A DNA stretch of 64,000 bases from Scandinavium manionii. Lineage in GTDB: Bacteria > Pseudomonadota > Gammaproteobacteria > Enterobacterales > Enterobacteriaceae. The notes below the pieces were generated by a model that had not been told where the DNA came from, did not search any database, and saw nothing but the letters and a program-made list of their open reading frames with translations. Made by a program: the position numbers and the translations under genes. Location: the NCBI RefSeq assembly GCF_024764775.1, contig NZ_JALIGC010000033.1, positions 124,001-188,000 on the forward strand. Reading direction: 5' to 3'. Shown here in pieces: positions 33,988 to 42,713 of the stretch; within the stretch, counting starts at the first letter, position 1; every line of letters begins with the position of its first letter.

Positions 33988-35271
33988 ATGGCACTAAGAG
34001 CTTCTCAAATTTCGCCGGGCAAAAAAATCACCGTCCACGCGATTGGCAACCCGCTTGCGCCCGTGGAATATCACCGGTGTCCGCAATGTGACATGCTTTT
34101 TACCCTCCCCGTGGTCAAAGCGTCACAAAGCGCATATTGCCCACGCTGTGACGCAAAAATTCGTGACGGGCGTGACTGGTCATTAACGCGTCTGGCGGCA
34201 ATGGCGGTGACCATGCTGCTGCTGATGCCCTTCGCATGGAGCGAGCCGCTGCTGCGTTTACATCTGCTCGGCGTGCGTATCGATGCGAACCTGTTGCAGG
34301 GCATCTGGCAAATGACCGGTCAGGGCGACCCCATTCCCGCTGCGATGGTGCTGTTTTGCAGCGTCGGCGCACCGCTGGTGCTGGTTATCGCCATTGCCTA
34401 TTTATGGCTGGGTAATATTCTCGGTATGAATCTTCGCCCGGTTCTACTGATGCTCGAAAAGCTCAAAGAGTGGGTGATGCTCGATATCTACCTGGTCGGC
34501 GTGGGCGTTGCTTCCATCAAAGTTCAGGACTACGCGTTTCTCCAGCCCGGTGTTGGCCTGATTGCTTTCATATCGCTGGTGCTGCTGAGTATTCTGACGC
34601 TCATCCACCTTAACGTGGAACAGCTTTGGGACCGTTTTTATCCGCAGCGCCCAGCCCAGCGTGCAGACCCTGGTTTACAGGTTTGCCTCGGCTGCCACCA
34701 TACCGGATTCGCTGATTCTCGTGGGCGTTGTCGCCGCTGCCATATCCCGTTGCGCCACCGTCGGGCTAACAGTCTGCAGAAGTGCTGGGCCGCGCTGATT
34801 GCCTCGGTAATTTTCCTGCTTCCGGCGAACCTGCTCCCGATTTCCATCATCTACGTAAACGGCGCGCGTCAGGAAGACACCATTCTTTCCGGCATCATTT
34901 CGCTTGGGAGCAGTAACATTCCGGTTGCGGCCGTGGTTTTCATCGCCAGTATTCTTGTGCCCTTTACCAAAGTGCTGGTGATGCTTACCCTGTTGCTGTC
35001 GATTCACTTCAAATGTGAACAGGGACTCAGAACCCGAATACTTCTGTTGCGCTTTGTCACCTGGATTGGTCGCTGGTCGATGCTTGATCTGTTCGTCATC
35101 TCGCTGATGATGTCGCTTATCAATCGCGATCAGTTACTTGCTTTTACAATGGGACCCGCTGCGTTTTATTTCGGTGCTGCGGTAATATTGACTATTCTTG
35201 CTGTTGAATGGCTGGACAGCCGCTTACTTTGGGATGCACATGAGTCAGGAAACGCCCGCTTCACCGACTGA
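33988..35271 (+). CDS. letA: LetA, membrane partner of lipid transporter LetB
   Basis: LetA (YebS) is the inner-membrane subunit of the LetAB lipid transport system and is related to PqiA. The 427-residue protein has two zinc-ribbon pairs, CPQCDMLF...YCPRCDAK near residues 33-57 and CLGCHHTG...CRRCHIPL near 232-255. Each precedes a group of four membrane helices. It delivers lipid to or from the LetB tunnel. The gene overlaps letB by 32 bp, so the two are translated together, as in E. coli. Confidence 0.95.
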   Translation: MALRASQISPGKKITVHAIGNPLAPVEYHRCPQCDMLFTLPVVKASQSAYCPRCDAKIRDGRDWSLTRLAAMAVTMLLLMPFAWSEPLLRLHLLGVRIDANLLQGIWQMTGQGDPIPAAMVLFCSVGAPLVLVIAIAYLWLGNILGMNLRPVLLMLEKLKEWVMLDIYLVGVGVASIKVQDYAFLQPGVGLIAFISLVLLSILTLIHLNVEQLWDRFYPQRPAQRADPGLQVCLGCHHTGFADSRGRCRRCHIPLRHRRANSLQKCWAALIASVIFLLPANLLPISIIYVNGARQEDTILSGIISLGSSNIPVAAVVFIASILVPFTKVLVMLTLLLSIHFKCEQGLRTRILLLRFVTWIGRWSMLDLFVISLMMSLINRDQLLAFTMGPAAFYFGAAVILTILAVEWLDSRLLWDAHESGNARFTD

Positions 35272-37876
35272 GGCGAGAATTAAAACAAAACGCCGTATTT
35301 CCCCTTTCTGGCTGTTGCCGGTAATCGCCCTGCTCATTGCTGGCTGGCTTATCTGGAACAGTTTTGAAGATCGTGGCACAACGGTCACTATTGATTTCAT
35401 CTCAGCTGACGGTATTGTCCCCGGTCGCACCCCTGTCCGTTATCAGGGTGTCGAAGTGGGGACCGTTCAGGAAATTAGCCTGGCCAAAAATCTCAATCGC
35501 ATTGAGGTGAAGGCCAGCATAAAAGGCGATATGAAAGATGCGCTGCGTGAAGAAACGCAGTTTTGGCTCGTCACACCCAAAGCGTCATTGGCGGGCGTGT
35601 CCGGTCTGGATGCGCTGGTCGGCGGCAATTATATCGGCATGATGCCCGGTAAAGGGGCGAAGAAAGATCACTTTACGGCGCTGGATACGCAGCCGAAATA
35701 TCGCCTGAACAATGGCGAGCTGATGATCCATCTTCATGCTCCGGATCTGGGCTCGCTCAATAGCGGTTCGCTGGTGTACTTCCGTAAAATTCCGGTCGGG
35801 CGCGTATATGATTACGCGATTAACGCCAATAAACAGGGCGTCACAATCGATATCCTGATCGACCGCCGCTTCACCAATCTGGTGAAAAAAGGTAGCCGTT
35901 TCTGGAACGTCTCTGGAATTAAAGCCGATGTCAGCCTGAGCGGCGCGAAGGTGCAGCTTGAAAGTCTGGCAGCATTAGTTAATGGCGCGATTGCCTTTGA
36001 TTCCCCCGAAGATTCAAAAGCCGCTGCGCAGAACGATGAGTTTGGCCTGTACGCCGATTTGGCCCACAGCCAGCGAGGCGTGATCGTCAAACTAGACCTT
36101 CCTGACGGCGCTGGCCTGAAAGCGGGTTCAACTGCCTTGATGTATCAGGGCCTGGAAGTCGGACAGTTGACCAAACTGGATCTCAATCCGGGCGGTGCGG
36201 TGAGCGGTGAAATGACCGTCGATCCGAGCGTGGTGAATTTACTGCGCGACAAAACCCGCATTGAGTTGCGTAATCCTAAACTGTCACTTGAGAATACGAA
36301 TCTCAGCGCCTTGCTCACCGGCAGCACCTTTGAACTGGTGCCTGGTGAAGGCGAACCGCGCAGTCATTTCGTGGTCGTTCCTGCCGATAAAACGCTGTTG
36401 CAGGAACCTGGTGTTGCCACGCTCACCCTGAATGCGCCGGAGTCTTACGGCGTCGAGGCCGGGCAGCCCATTATTCTGCACGGCATAAAAATTGGTCAGG
36501 TGCTTGAGCGCACACTGAACAACAAAGGAGTCTCTTTCTCTGTCGCCATCGATCCGCAATATCGCGACCTGGTACACGGCGACAGCAAATTCGTGGTCAA
36601 CAGCCGCGTAGACGTCAAAGTCGGCCTCGACGGTATTGAATTCCTCGGTGCCAGCGCCAGCGAATGGATAAGCGGTGGCATTCGTGTTCTGCCGGGCGAA
36701 AAAGGCCCAATGAAACAGAACTACCCGCTGTTTGCCAATCTTGAGAAAGCGATTGAAAACAGTCTGGGCGAACTGCCGACAACGACGATGACGCTCACTG
36801 CCGACACGTTGCCAGACGTTCAGGCCGGTTCTGTCGTGCTGTATCGTAAATTTGAGGTCGGTGAAGTAATCACCGTTCGCCCACGTGCAAACGCGTTTGA
36901 TATCGACCTGCACGTCAAACCGGAATACCGTCAGCTTCTGACGCAAAACAGCGTGTTCTGGGCCGAAGGTGGTGCAAAAGTACAGCTGAACGGCAGCGGG
37001 CTGACGGTTCAGGCCGCCCCACTCTCCCGTGCGCTGCGCGGCGCTATCAGCTTCGACAATCTGACCGGCGCAGGTGCCGGCGCGCGTAAAGGCGATAAAC
37101 GTATTCTGTATCCTTCTGAAACTGCGGCCCGCGCCGTGGGTGGGCAAATTACCCTGCACACTTTCGATGCCGGTAAGCTTGCCGAAGGTATGCCGATTCG
37201 TTATCTGGGCATTGATATCGGTCAGATTCAAACCCTGACGCTGATTACTGCCCGCAACGAAGTGCAGGCCAAAGCGGTGCTGTATCCGGAATATGTGAAC
37301 ACCTTTGCCCGCAGCGGCACTCGGTTCTCAGTAGTCACGCCGCAGATTTCAGCGGCAGGCGTTGAGCATCTGGACACCATTTTGCAGCCGTACATCAACG
37401 TTGAACCGGGCCGGGGCAGCAATCCACGCCGCGATTTTGAGCTGCAGGAAGCAACCATCACCGATTCCCGTTACCTCGACGGCCTGAGCATCATCGTCGA
37501 AGCGCCGGAAGCCGGATCGTTGAGCATCGGCACGCCGGTTCTGTTCCGCGGCATCGAAGTCGGGACGGTAACCGGCCTGCATCTGGGTTCACTCTCAGAC
37601 CGCGTGATGGTGGGCCTGCGTATCAGCCAACGCTATCAACATTTGGTGCGCAATAACTCGGTGTTCTGGCTGGCGTCAGGTTACAGCCTCGATTTCGGTA
37701 TCATCGGCGGCGTAGTGAAAACCGGGACCTTCAATCAGTTCATCCGCGGTGGCATAGCCTTTGCCACGCCGCCAGGCACGCCTCTCGCGCCGAAAGCGCA
37801 GGAAAATAAACACTTCCTGTTGCAGGACGCGGAACCGAAAGAGTGGCGTGAGTGGGGCACTGCACTACCGCGCTAA
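35240..37876 (+). CDS. letB: LetB, seven-MCE-domain lipid tunnel protein
   Basis: LetB (YebT) is a periplasm-spanning protein whose seven MCE domains stack as hexameric rings to form a lipid tunnel between the inner and outer membranes. The 878-residue protein has an N-terminal anchor (about 23-42) followed by MCE repeats, each with the recurring Y-Q/L-G-x-x-V/I-G pattern (for example VRYQGVEVGTV, MYQGLEVGQL, ILHGIKIGQV, LYRKFEVGEV, RYLGIDIGQI and LFRGIEVGTV). The ATG reading MSQETPAS is chosen as in E. coli. Its start lies inside letA. Confidence 0.96.
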   Translation: MSQETPASPTEARIKTKRRISPFWLLPVIALLIAGWLIWNSFEDRGTTVTIDFISADGIVPGRTPVRYQGVEVGTVQEISLAKNLNRIEVKASIKGDMKDALREETQFWLVTPKASLAGVSGLDALVGGNYIGMMPGKGAKKDHFTALDTQPKYRLNNGELMIHLHAPDLGSLNSGSLVYFRKIPVGRVYDYAINANKQGVTIDILIDRRFTNLVKKGSRFWNVSGIKADVSLSGAKVQLESLAALVNGAIAFDSPEDSKAAAQNDEFGLYADLAHSQRGVIVKLDLPDGAGLKAGSTALMYQGLEVGQLTKLDLNPGGAVSGEMTVDPSVVNLLRDKTRIELRNPKLSLENTNLSALLTGSTFELVPGEGEPRSHFVVVPADKTLLQEPGVATLTLNAPESYGVEAGQPIILHGIKIGQVLERTLNNKGVSFSVAIDPQYRDLVHGDSKFVVNSRVDVKVGLDGIEFLGASASEWISGGIRVLPGEKGPMKQNYPLFANLEKAIENSLGELPTTTMTLTADTLPDVQAGSVVLYRKFEVGEVITVRPRANAFDIDLHVKPEYRQLLTQNSVFWAEGGAKVQLNGSGLTVQAAPLSRALRGAISFDNLTGAGAGARKGDKRILYPSETAARAVGGQITLHTFDAGKLAEGMPIRYLGIDIGQIQTLTLITARNEVQAKAVLYPEYVNTFARSGTRFSVVTPQISAAGVEHLDTILQPYINVEPGRGSNPRRDFELQEATITDSRYLDGLSIIVEAPEAGSLSIGTPVLFRGIEVGTVTGLHLGSLSDRVMVGLRISQRYQHLVRNNSVFWLASGYSLDFGIIGGVVKTGTFNQFIRGGIAFATPPGTPLAPKAQENKHFLLQDAEPKEWREWGTALPR

Positions 37877-37882
37877 ACGCGG

Positions 37883-37914
37883 AGCGACTCCGGCTGTAAG
37901 AAGCCGGAGTCGCT
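37883..37914. other. 13-bp perfect hairpin between letB and rsmF
   Basis: The arms AGCGACTCCGGCT and AGCCGGAGTCGCT pair perfectly around GTAAGA, starting 7 bp after the letB stop. No T-run follows, so it is not a standard intrinsic terminator; it may protect the letAB 3' end or act as a processing site. Confidence 0.7.
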
Positions 37915-37936
37915 GTGCTAAACTGCGCACCCGTTT

Positions 37937-39379
37937 ATGAATCTGGTGCGTTTAGTGGCTTATCTTCCTGACTCCTTTCTTGAGGTGATGCGTGCAGCAA
38001 TGCCGACTCATCTCTCCTTCGACGATTTTATCGCCGCCTGCCAGCGCCCGCTGCGCCGCAGTATCCGTGTTAATAAACTCAAAATTTCTGTCCCGGATTT
38101 TCTGCAGCTGGTTGCACCGTACGGCTGGCAACTTACGCCCATACCGTGGTGCGAAGAAGGTTTCTGGATTGAGCGCGAAGACGAAGATGCCCTACCGCTT
38201 GGTAGCTCGGCCGAACACCTGAGCGGCCTGTTTTACATTCAGGAAGCAAGCTCAATGCTGCCGGTCACCGCGCTGTTTGCTGATGACAATCAGCCTCAAC
38301 GGGTGATGGACGTTGCCGCCGCACCGGGTTCAAAAACCACGCAGATTGCCGCGCGAATGGGGAACCAAGGGGCTATTTTGGCCAACGAGTTTTCCGCCAG
38401 CCGGGTTAAAGTCCTGCACGCCAATATTAGCCGCTGTGGGATCAACAACGTTGCCCTCACCCATTTTGATGGCCGGGTATTCGGCGCTGCGCTTCCAGAG
38501 AGCTTCGACGCCATTTTGCTCGATGCCCCTTGTTCCGGTGAAGGCGTGGTGCGCAAAGATCCCGATGCGCTGAAAAACTGGTCCCAGGAAAGCAATCTCG
38601 AAATAGCCCAGACCCAGCGCGAGCTCATCGACAGCGCGTTTCATGCGCTACGCCCCGGCGGCACGCTGGTGTATTCCACCTGCACACTGAACCGTGACGA
38701 AAACGAGGACGTAATGAGCTGGCTGCTGGCACGCTATCCCCAGGCGGTCGAAATCATGCCACTCGACACGCTATTCGACGGCGCAACCCAGGCGCTGACG
38801 CCCGAAGGTTTCCTGCACGTCTTCCCACAGATTTTCGATTGCGAAGGATTCTTTGTCGCACGATTGAAAAAAACCGCGGCCATTGAAGCCCTGCCCGCAC
38901 CGGGCTACAAAGTCGGCAAATTCCCCTTTATGCCGATGCGGACTCGCGAATCTCTGGCGGTGAAGCAAGCTGCCGCCGCCGTAGGGTTGCACTGGGAAGA
39001 AAATCTGAATCTCTGGCAGCGCGATAAAGAGATTTGGCTGTTCCCGGCAGAGATTGAGCCGTTGCTGGGCAAAGTGCGTTTTTCTCGCATCGGCCTGCGT
39101 CTGGCCGAAACCTTCAACAAAGGATTCCGCTGGCAGCACGAAGCCGTTATCGCTCTGGCGAGCGAAAAAAGTGCGCGTTTCGAACTGACGCAGACGGAAG
39201 CCGAAGAGTGGTATCGCGGACGCGATGTCTGGCCGGAAACGCCACCAACACGTGATGATGTTATTGTGACCTTTCAGGGACATCCGCTGGGACTGGCGAA
39301 AAAAGTCGGGTCGCGCCTCAAGAATAGCTATCCACGTGAACTGGTCCGGGACGGAAAATTGTTCGCTGCCAAAGCGTAA
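37937..39379 (+). CDS. rsmF: 16S rRNA (cytosine-1407-C5)-methyltransferase
   Basis: RsmF (YebU) makes m5C1407 in 16S rRNA. The 480-residue protein has the SAM-binding domain (DVAAAPGSKTTQIA near residues 117-130) with the two catalytic cysteines in DAPCSGEG and YSTCTL, and a C-terminal PUA-like region. The start is not firm. The first ATG reads MNLVRLVAYLPDSF, and a GTG three codons in reads MRLVAYLP; neither has a good ribosome site, and E. coli begins near the same place (479 residues). It lies 60 bp after letB and may be read through from it. Confidence 0.94.
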   Translation: MNLVRLVAYLPDSFLEVMRAAMPTHLSFDDFIAACQRPLRRSIRVNKLKISVPDFLQLVAPYGWQLTPIPWCEEGFWIEREDEDALPLGSSAEHLSGLFYIQEASSMLPVTALFADDNQPQRVMDVAAAPGSKTTQIAARMGNQGAILANEFSASRVKVLHANISRCGINNVALTHFDGRVFGAALPESFDAILLDAPCSGEGVVRKDPDALKNWSQESNLEIAQTQRELIDSAFHALRPGGTLVYSTCTLNRDENEDVMSWLLARYPQAVEIMPLDTLFDGATQALTPEGFLHVFPQIFDCEGFFVARLKKTAAIEALPAPGYKVGKFPFMPMRTRESLAVKQAAAAVGLHWEENLNLWQRDKEIWLFPAEIEPLLGKVRFSRIGLRLAETFNKGFRWQHEAVIALASEKSARFELTQTEAEEWYRGRDVWPETPPTRDDVIVTFQGHPLGLAKKVGSRLKNSYPRELVRDGKLFAAKA

Positions 39380-39494
39380 CGCGGAGCCAAAAATAAGCAC
39401 GTTCTGACTGGCAAAATGCTCGCCCTTGTCTACGCTAAAAAATGGGAAGACCTAACTGGTCATACCACAACAAAGCAGACAACCGGAGAGCATT

Positions 39495-39734
39495 ATGACC
39501 AAAACCAGCGTACGAATCGGCGCCTTTGAAATTGATGACGGCGAGCTGCATGGCGAGCAGCAAGGGGAGCGAACGTTAAGCATTCCCTGTAAATCTGACC
39601 CTGATTTATGCATGCAACTCGATGCATGGGATGCCGATACCAGCGTTCCCGCCATTCTCGATGGGGAACACTCTGTTCTATACCGCAAACACTATGACAG
39701 TAAGTCCGATGCCTGGGTCATGCGCTTAGCCTGA
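39495..39734 (+). CDS. yebV: YebV, small uncharacterised protein
   Basis: This 79-residue acidic cytosolic protein is nearly identical to E. coli YebV: the RIGAFEIDDGELHGE and IPCKSDPDLCMQLDAWDA blocks are shared and the end reads DAWVMRLA. A GGAG ribosome site lies 7 bases before the ATG. It is monocistronic, with a terminator just after it. No domain of known function is seen. Confidence 0.92.
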   Translation: MTKTSVRIGAFEIDDGELHGEQQGERTLSIPCKSDPDLCMQLDAWDADTSVPAILDGEHSVLYRKHYDSKSDAWVMRLA

Positions 39735-39743
39735 TTCAAAAGG

Positions 39744-39770
39744 AACCCGCCCACAGGCGGGTTATTTATT
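39744..39770 (+). terminator. yebV terminator
   Basis: The arms AACCCGCC and GGCGGGTT around CACA are followed by an AT-rich tail (ATTTATTT). Confidence 0.85.
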
Positions 39771-39827
39771 TCCCCTTCCGCTTATTTCTCTTACACTTAA
39801 GACACCACGCAAAAGTGTGAGGATGCG

Positions 39828-40019
39828 ATGTTCGCTCTGGTTTTGTTTATTTGTTATCTCGATGGTGGCTGCGAAGATATTGTGGTGGATGTTTACAACA
39901 CCGAGCCGCAGTGCGAACGGGCTATGGACGTTCAGCGATTAAGACATGGCGGTTGCTTCCCGGTTGAGGATTTTATTGACGGTTTCTGGCGTCCGGCCCA
40001 GGAATACAGCGACTTGTAA
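39828..40019 (+). CDS. yebW: YebW, small uncharacterised protein
   Basis: This is a 63-residue protein, the same length as E. coli YebW. The N-terminus (MFALVLFICYLDGGCED) is hydrophobic and Cys-containing, followed by VVDVYNTEPQCERAM and a tail ending AQEYSDL. A GAGG ribosome site lies 6 bases upstream. Four cysteines suggest an exported or metal-binding protein, but there is no direct evidence. Its stop abuts the pphA stop with no bases between. Confidence 0.9.
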   Translation: MFALVLFICYLDGGCEDIVVDVYNTEPQCERAMDVQRLRHGGCFPVEDFIDGFWRPAQEYSDL

Positions 40020-40664
40020 TTACTGAAGCTGGACCAGCGTCAGCTCACCGCCAAACACCGCACCGGTATCGATGTAGTGCTGATTAAGCGCATCATAACG
40101 GTGTTTTAACGGCGTGTGCCCAAACCAGAAGTGATCCGCACCATCAAGTTGGGCGTGATTCCCTGCCAGATGGTCGCTCAGGCGCTGCCGGTCCCAAAGT
40201 ACCCGATGCCAGTCTACATCCTGCTGCCACTGATAATGCATAGCCGGATAATCGGCATGAGCCACCACATGCACGCCTGATTCGGTATCCACTTCGATGA
40301 CATACGGCAACTGATGACAGGTTTGCAGCAGACGTCGCGCCTCTGCCTGCTCGCTCGCAGTGCAGTGCTCGAACCACTCTCCCCCATTCAATTCCCACAG
40401 CGATAGCTGCTGATGTTCAAGCGCATCCATCGCCATTTGCTCGTGATTTCCACGAATAGCGAAAAACCATTTTTGATGAATGAGTTCAAGGCATTTGAGA
40501 CTGTCGGGCCCACGATCAATCAGGTCGCCGACAGATATGAGTGCATCCTGCCAGGGATTAAATTTCAGGGTCTGGAGTTTCGGCATCAGCAAATTAAAGC
40601 AACCATGCAGATCGCCAATCAGCCAAATATGTCGCCACGCCTTGCCGTCAATTCGTTGATACAT
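40020..40664 (-). CDS. pphA: PphA, serine/threonine protein phosphatase 1
   Basis: PphA is a Mn2+-dependent PPP-family phosphatase linked in E. coli to heat shock and protein misfolding signals. The 214-residue protein has the metallophosphoesterase signature motifs in order: GDLHG near residues 18-22, GDLIDRG near 46-52, RGNHE near 71-75, and later His ligands in VVAHADYP and WFGHTPL. It is slightly shorter than the 218 residues of E. coli. It marks the left border of the accessory segment: in E. coli the next element is SdsR/yebY. Confidence 0.95.
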   Translation of the reverse strand: MYQRIDGKAWRHIWLIGDLHGCFNLLMPKLQTLKFNPWQDALISVGDLIDRGPDSLKCLELIHQKWFFAIRGNHEQMAMDALEHQQLSLWELNGGEWFEHCTASEQAEARRLLQTCHQLPYVIEVDTESGVHVVAHADYPAMHYQWQQDVDWHRVLWDRQRLSDHLAGNHAQLDGADHFWFGHTPLKHRYDALNQHYIDTGAVFGGELTLVQLQ

Positions 40665-40828
40665 AGCATTGCCCCCTGATTTAAGTATAGAGGGTTCACC
40701 AGATTGCCTTAGGCTTTTTGATAAACCTAAATCAAGGATAAACGAGCGCGGAATAAAGTCTGTGGGCGCATTAAGATTAACCGTACCGACCGTTAGAATA
40801 CCTTCAGAACAATGATGAGGTTATTATC

Positions 40829-41779
40829 ATGTCGGACAACACCCTGCACTCCGCCTATTCACCTGAACTGCGCGCGCATCTTATTTCCGAACTGGTCAGT
40901 GGCAAACTTGCCCCCGCCCCCATCTGGAAAAAAGCTGACTACCGTCTGAAGTTTTTGCTGCGCACGATGATTTTTTATCGCTCAACCCGACTGATGCTCG
41001 ACACGCTCGGCCAACGCCCTGACTTCATGCGCCTGCTGAATGCGCAGGTCACATTGCCCAGCAAAACACACCGCCAGTATCTTGCACGCGGTTTATCATC
41101 AATGCAGCGGACGCAAGCTATCATCGGTCATTATCAGTTTATTGACTCGCTTAAAAGCACCCAGTTTGCCGCGGCATTAACCGCCACGGATCCTACAGCG
41201 TTGCTGAGCTTTGAGGGCAAAGAGGGTACGCAATTCACGCTATACGCCTCCTGCGCGCGTAAGGCCGAACGAGAAGGGGAAAGCACGCTGTGGTTTTGTG
41301 ACGCAGACAATACGGTACTGGCCAGCACAACATTCAGTGTCGCCCGAAGCAACAATGGCTGGGAGCTTATTGTCGGTGGTCTGCAGGGGCCGCGTCGCAG
41401 CATTTCTCATGACGTGATTAAGCACGCCACCCGCGCCTGTTACGGGCTTTTCCCTAAACGCATCCTGGTTGAATTCTTTGGCCTGATGGCTGCCGAGTGC
41501 GGGATAACCACGCTTTCCGGCGTCAGCGATAATGGCCACGTGTTCCGCGCCCTTCGCTACCGCTTCAGTAAAGGCCGTCATTTCCATGCCAGCTACGACG
41601 AATTCTGGGCATCGTTAGACGGCGTTAAAAGCGACCCATTCCGTTGGCAGCTGCCCCTGGCACAGGAGCGTAAATCTCTTGAAGATATTGCCAGCAAAAA
41701 ACGTGCAGAGTACCGCCGCCGCTTTGCGCTGCTTGATGAGATGGCCGCTCAGTACAAAGCTCTTTTCCCCCACGCGTAA
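40829..41779 (+). CDS. VirK/YbjX family protein (DUF535)
   Basis: This is a 316-residue protein of the DUF535 family, which includes E. coli YbjX and the VirK proteins of Shigella and Salmonella. The C-terminal half carries the family blocks, for example LIVGGLQGPRRSISHDVIKHATRACYG (in pieces) near residues 178-205, and the MAAECGITTLSGVSDNGHVFR region. There is no signal peptide or membrane helix. VirK of Salmonella is tied to PhoP control and resistance to host peptides, and the Shigella protein to IcsA surface display. Whether this one has such a role cannot be told. A GAGG-like site lies 8 bases upstream. Confidence 0.85.
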   Translation: MSDNTLHSAYSPELRAHLISELVSGKLAPAPIWKKADYRLKFLLRTMIFYRSTRLMLDTLGQRPDFMRLLNAQVTLPSKTHRQYLARGLSSMQRTQAIIGHYQFIDSLKSTQFAAALTATDPTALLSFEGKEGTQFTLYASCARKAEREGESTLWFCDADNTVLASTTFSVARSNNGWELIVGGLQGPRRSISHDVIKHATRACYGLFPKRILVEFFGLMAAECGITTLSGVSDNGHVFRALRYRFSKGRHFHASYDEFWASLDGVKSDPFRWQLPLAQERKSLEDIASKKRAEYRRRFALLDEMAAQYKALFPHA

Positions 41780-41795
41780 GTACATTTACGTTGGT

Positions 41796-41816
41796 CTCTG
41801 CCGTACATTGGCAGAG
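41796..41816 (+). terminator. Hairpin after the VirK-like gene
   Basis: The arms CTCTGCC and GGCAGAG with a 7-base loop lie 16 bp after the stop; only a short T-rich stretch follows. It is the first of three hairpins before the 47-codon gene. Confidence 0.45.
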
Positions 41817-41844
41817 GCTTTCGCCCATGGCAATTGCACAAGCC

Positions 41845-41887
41845 CATGATGTTTCGCTATCATCATGAGGTATTCCTCTGATACCTC
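41845..41887 (+). promoter_or_regulatory. Two tandem hairpins in the leader of the microprotein gene
   Basis: CATGATG pairs with CATCATG (41845-41867) and, sharing the G at 41867, GAGGTAT pairs with ATACCTC (41867-41887). The two stems sit back to back 20 bp before the ATG. A regulatory leader is an inference from geometry only. Confidence 0.4.
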
Positions 41888-41907
41888 GCTGGCGGTACTT
41901 CCTGGCT

Positions 41908-42051
41908 ATGAGCAAAATCGAAATTGCCCTGACAATTCTGGTGCTGGTTTTACTTGGGCTGGGCATCTGGTTCATTTTGAGCGATCAAATTTGGGTCATG
42001 GTCAGCTACCTTGAAACCCTTCTCTACCCCGATATCGTCACGCCTGAATAA
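41908..42051 (+). CDS. Possible 47-residue single-helix membrane protein
   Basis: This short frame translates to MSKIEIALTILVLVLLGLGI followed by WFILSDQIWVMVSYLETLLY and the tail PDIVTPE. One clear membrane helix spans about residues 6-24, preceded by a Lys and followed by an amphipathic aromatic stretch, like many enterobacterial membrane microproteins. The ribosome site is weak (no clear GGAG). I do not recognise the family. It lies in the accessory segment after the VirK-like gene. Real coding status rests on the amino-acid pattern only. Confidence 0.55.
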   Translation: MSKIEIALTILVLVLLGLGIWFILSDQIWVMVSYLETLLYPDIVTPE

Positions 42052-42155
42052 TCCCTACGGTTACGCATATTCAAAATTAAACAAGATGGTATTTGAATCA
42101 AATCACCTTGATGCATACCATTCTTTGCGAAACATAGTGCGGCGGGTTGCTTCTT

Positions 42156-42337
42156 CCTGACAGCACGTAGTATTACGTTTCAGGTCTGACTGACTCCACA
42201 TCCCTGGACGCGCAACTTTCAGACCAAACCACCTCGCGGTGCTGCATATCCCTGTAAAGCCGCAAAAGTGAGTCCGAAAATATAATATTCATTGCAAGCT
42301 TTTCCCCTTTGCCCTGCGAAGCGAAGGGGTTTTTTTT
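42156..42337 (+). ncRNA. Candidate structured small RNA ending at a strong terminator
   Basis: A run of possible stems precedes an intrinsic terminator with no gene reading into it. CCTGA pairs with TCAGG (42156-42184), GGTCTGA with TCAGACC (42183-42225) and GCGG with CCGC (42236-42263). The last stem, CCCCTTTGC with GCGAAGGGG, is followed by eight T residues. The first two stems share bases and would be alternatives. No promoter or 5' end can be assigned, and I do not recognise a known sRNA. Confidence 0.35.
42304..42337 (+). terminator. Strong orphan terminator
   Basis: A 9-bp stem (CCCCTTTGC with GCGAAGGGG, one wobble) with an 8-base loop is followed by eight T residues. The nearest upstream rightward frame, the 47-codon gene, ends about 250 bp earlier. 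Confidence 0.88.
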
Positions 42338-42713
42338 GCGTTTTTTAAGAGCATACATTTCAAGATACAACTAACGCCACATGTTTAATGCTGTTTAATA
42401 TTTCATGTCCTGATCAAAAAAGCTCCCCCCTCCAATACCGCTCAGTCATTCGAATTTAAATTCTCACCGAGCATTAAATACGAGATGCAGTTGGAATTCG
42501 AACTCATTACGTTTTAACGCTCCAGCGCATTAATTTCGTGTTAACGGTGTATTGCGAAATGTTTATGGGTGCGTGAATTATTTGTGACAATTTATTTATG
42601 GGTAAAATTTATCGTCGCCATCCAGAAATAAACAGGATTTATTGGGGGGCGACATTACTGCAGTGTTAGCATTATCTTTTGTGAAATACCATTGGGTTTG
42701 TATCCTTCATTTG

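Noticed and set aside
39440..39475. FadR-like sequence AACTGGTCATACCA upstream of yebV
   Set aside because: Only one half matches the FadR consensus well and yebV has no known link to fatty-acid control; treated as chance.
40680..40828. Possible PhoP box upstream of the VirK-like gene
   Set aside because: Salmonella virK is PhoP-linked, so a box was sought, but no GTTTA-N5-GTTTA direct repeat with a suitably spaced -10 was found on either strand.
42173..42370. Leftward 65-codon frame before the GGDEF/EAL gene
   Set aside because: It runs through the strong rightward terminator and has no family resemblance; the terminator hairpin explains the region better.
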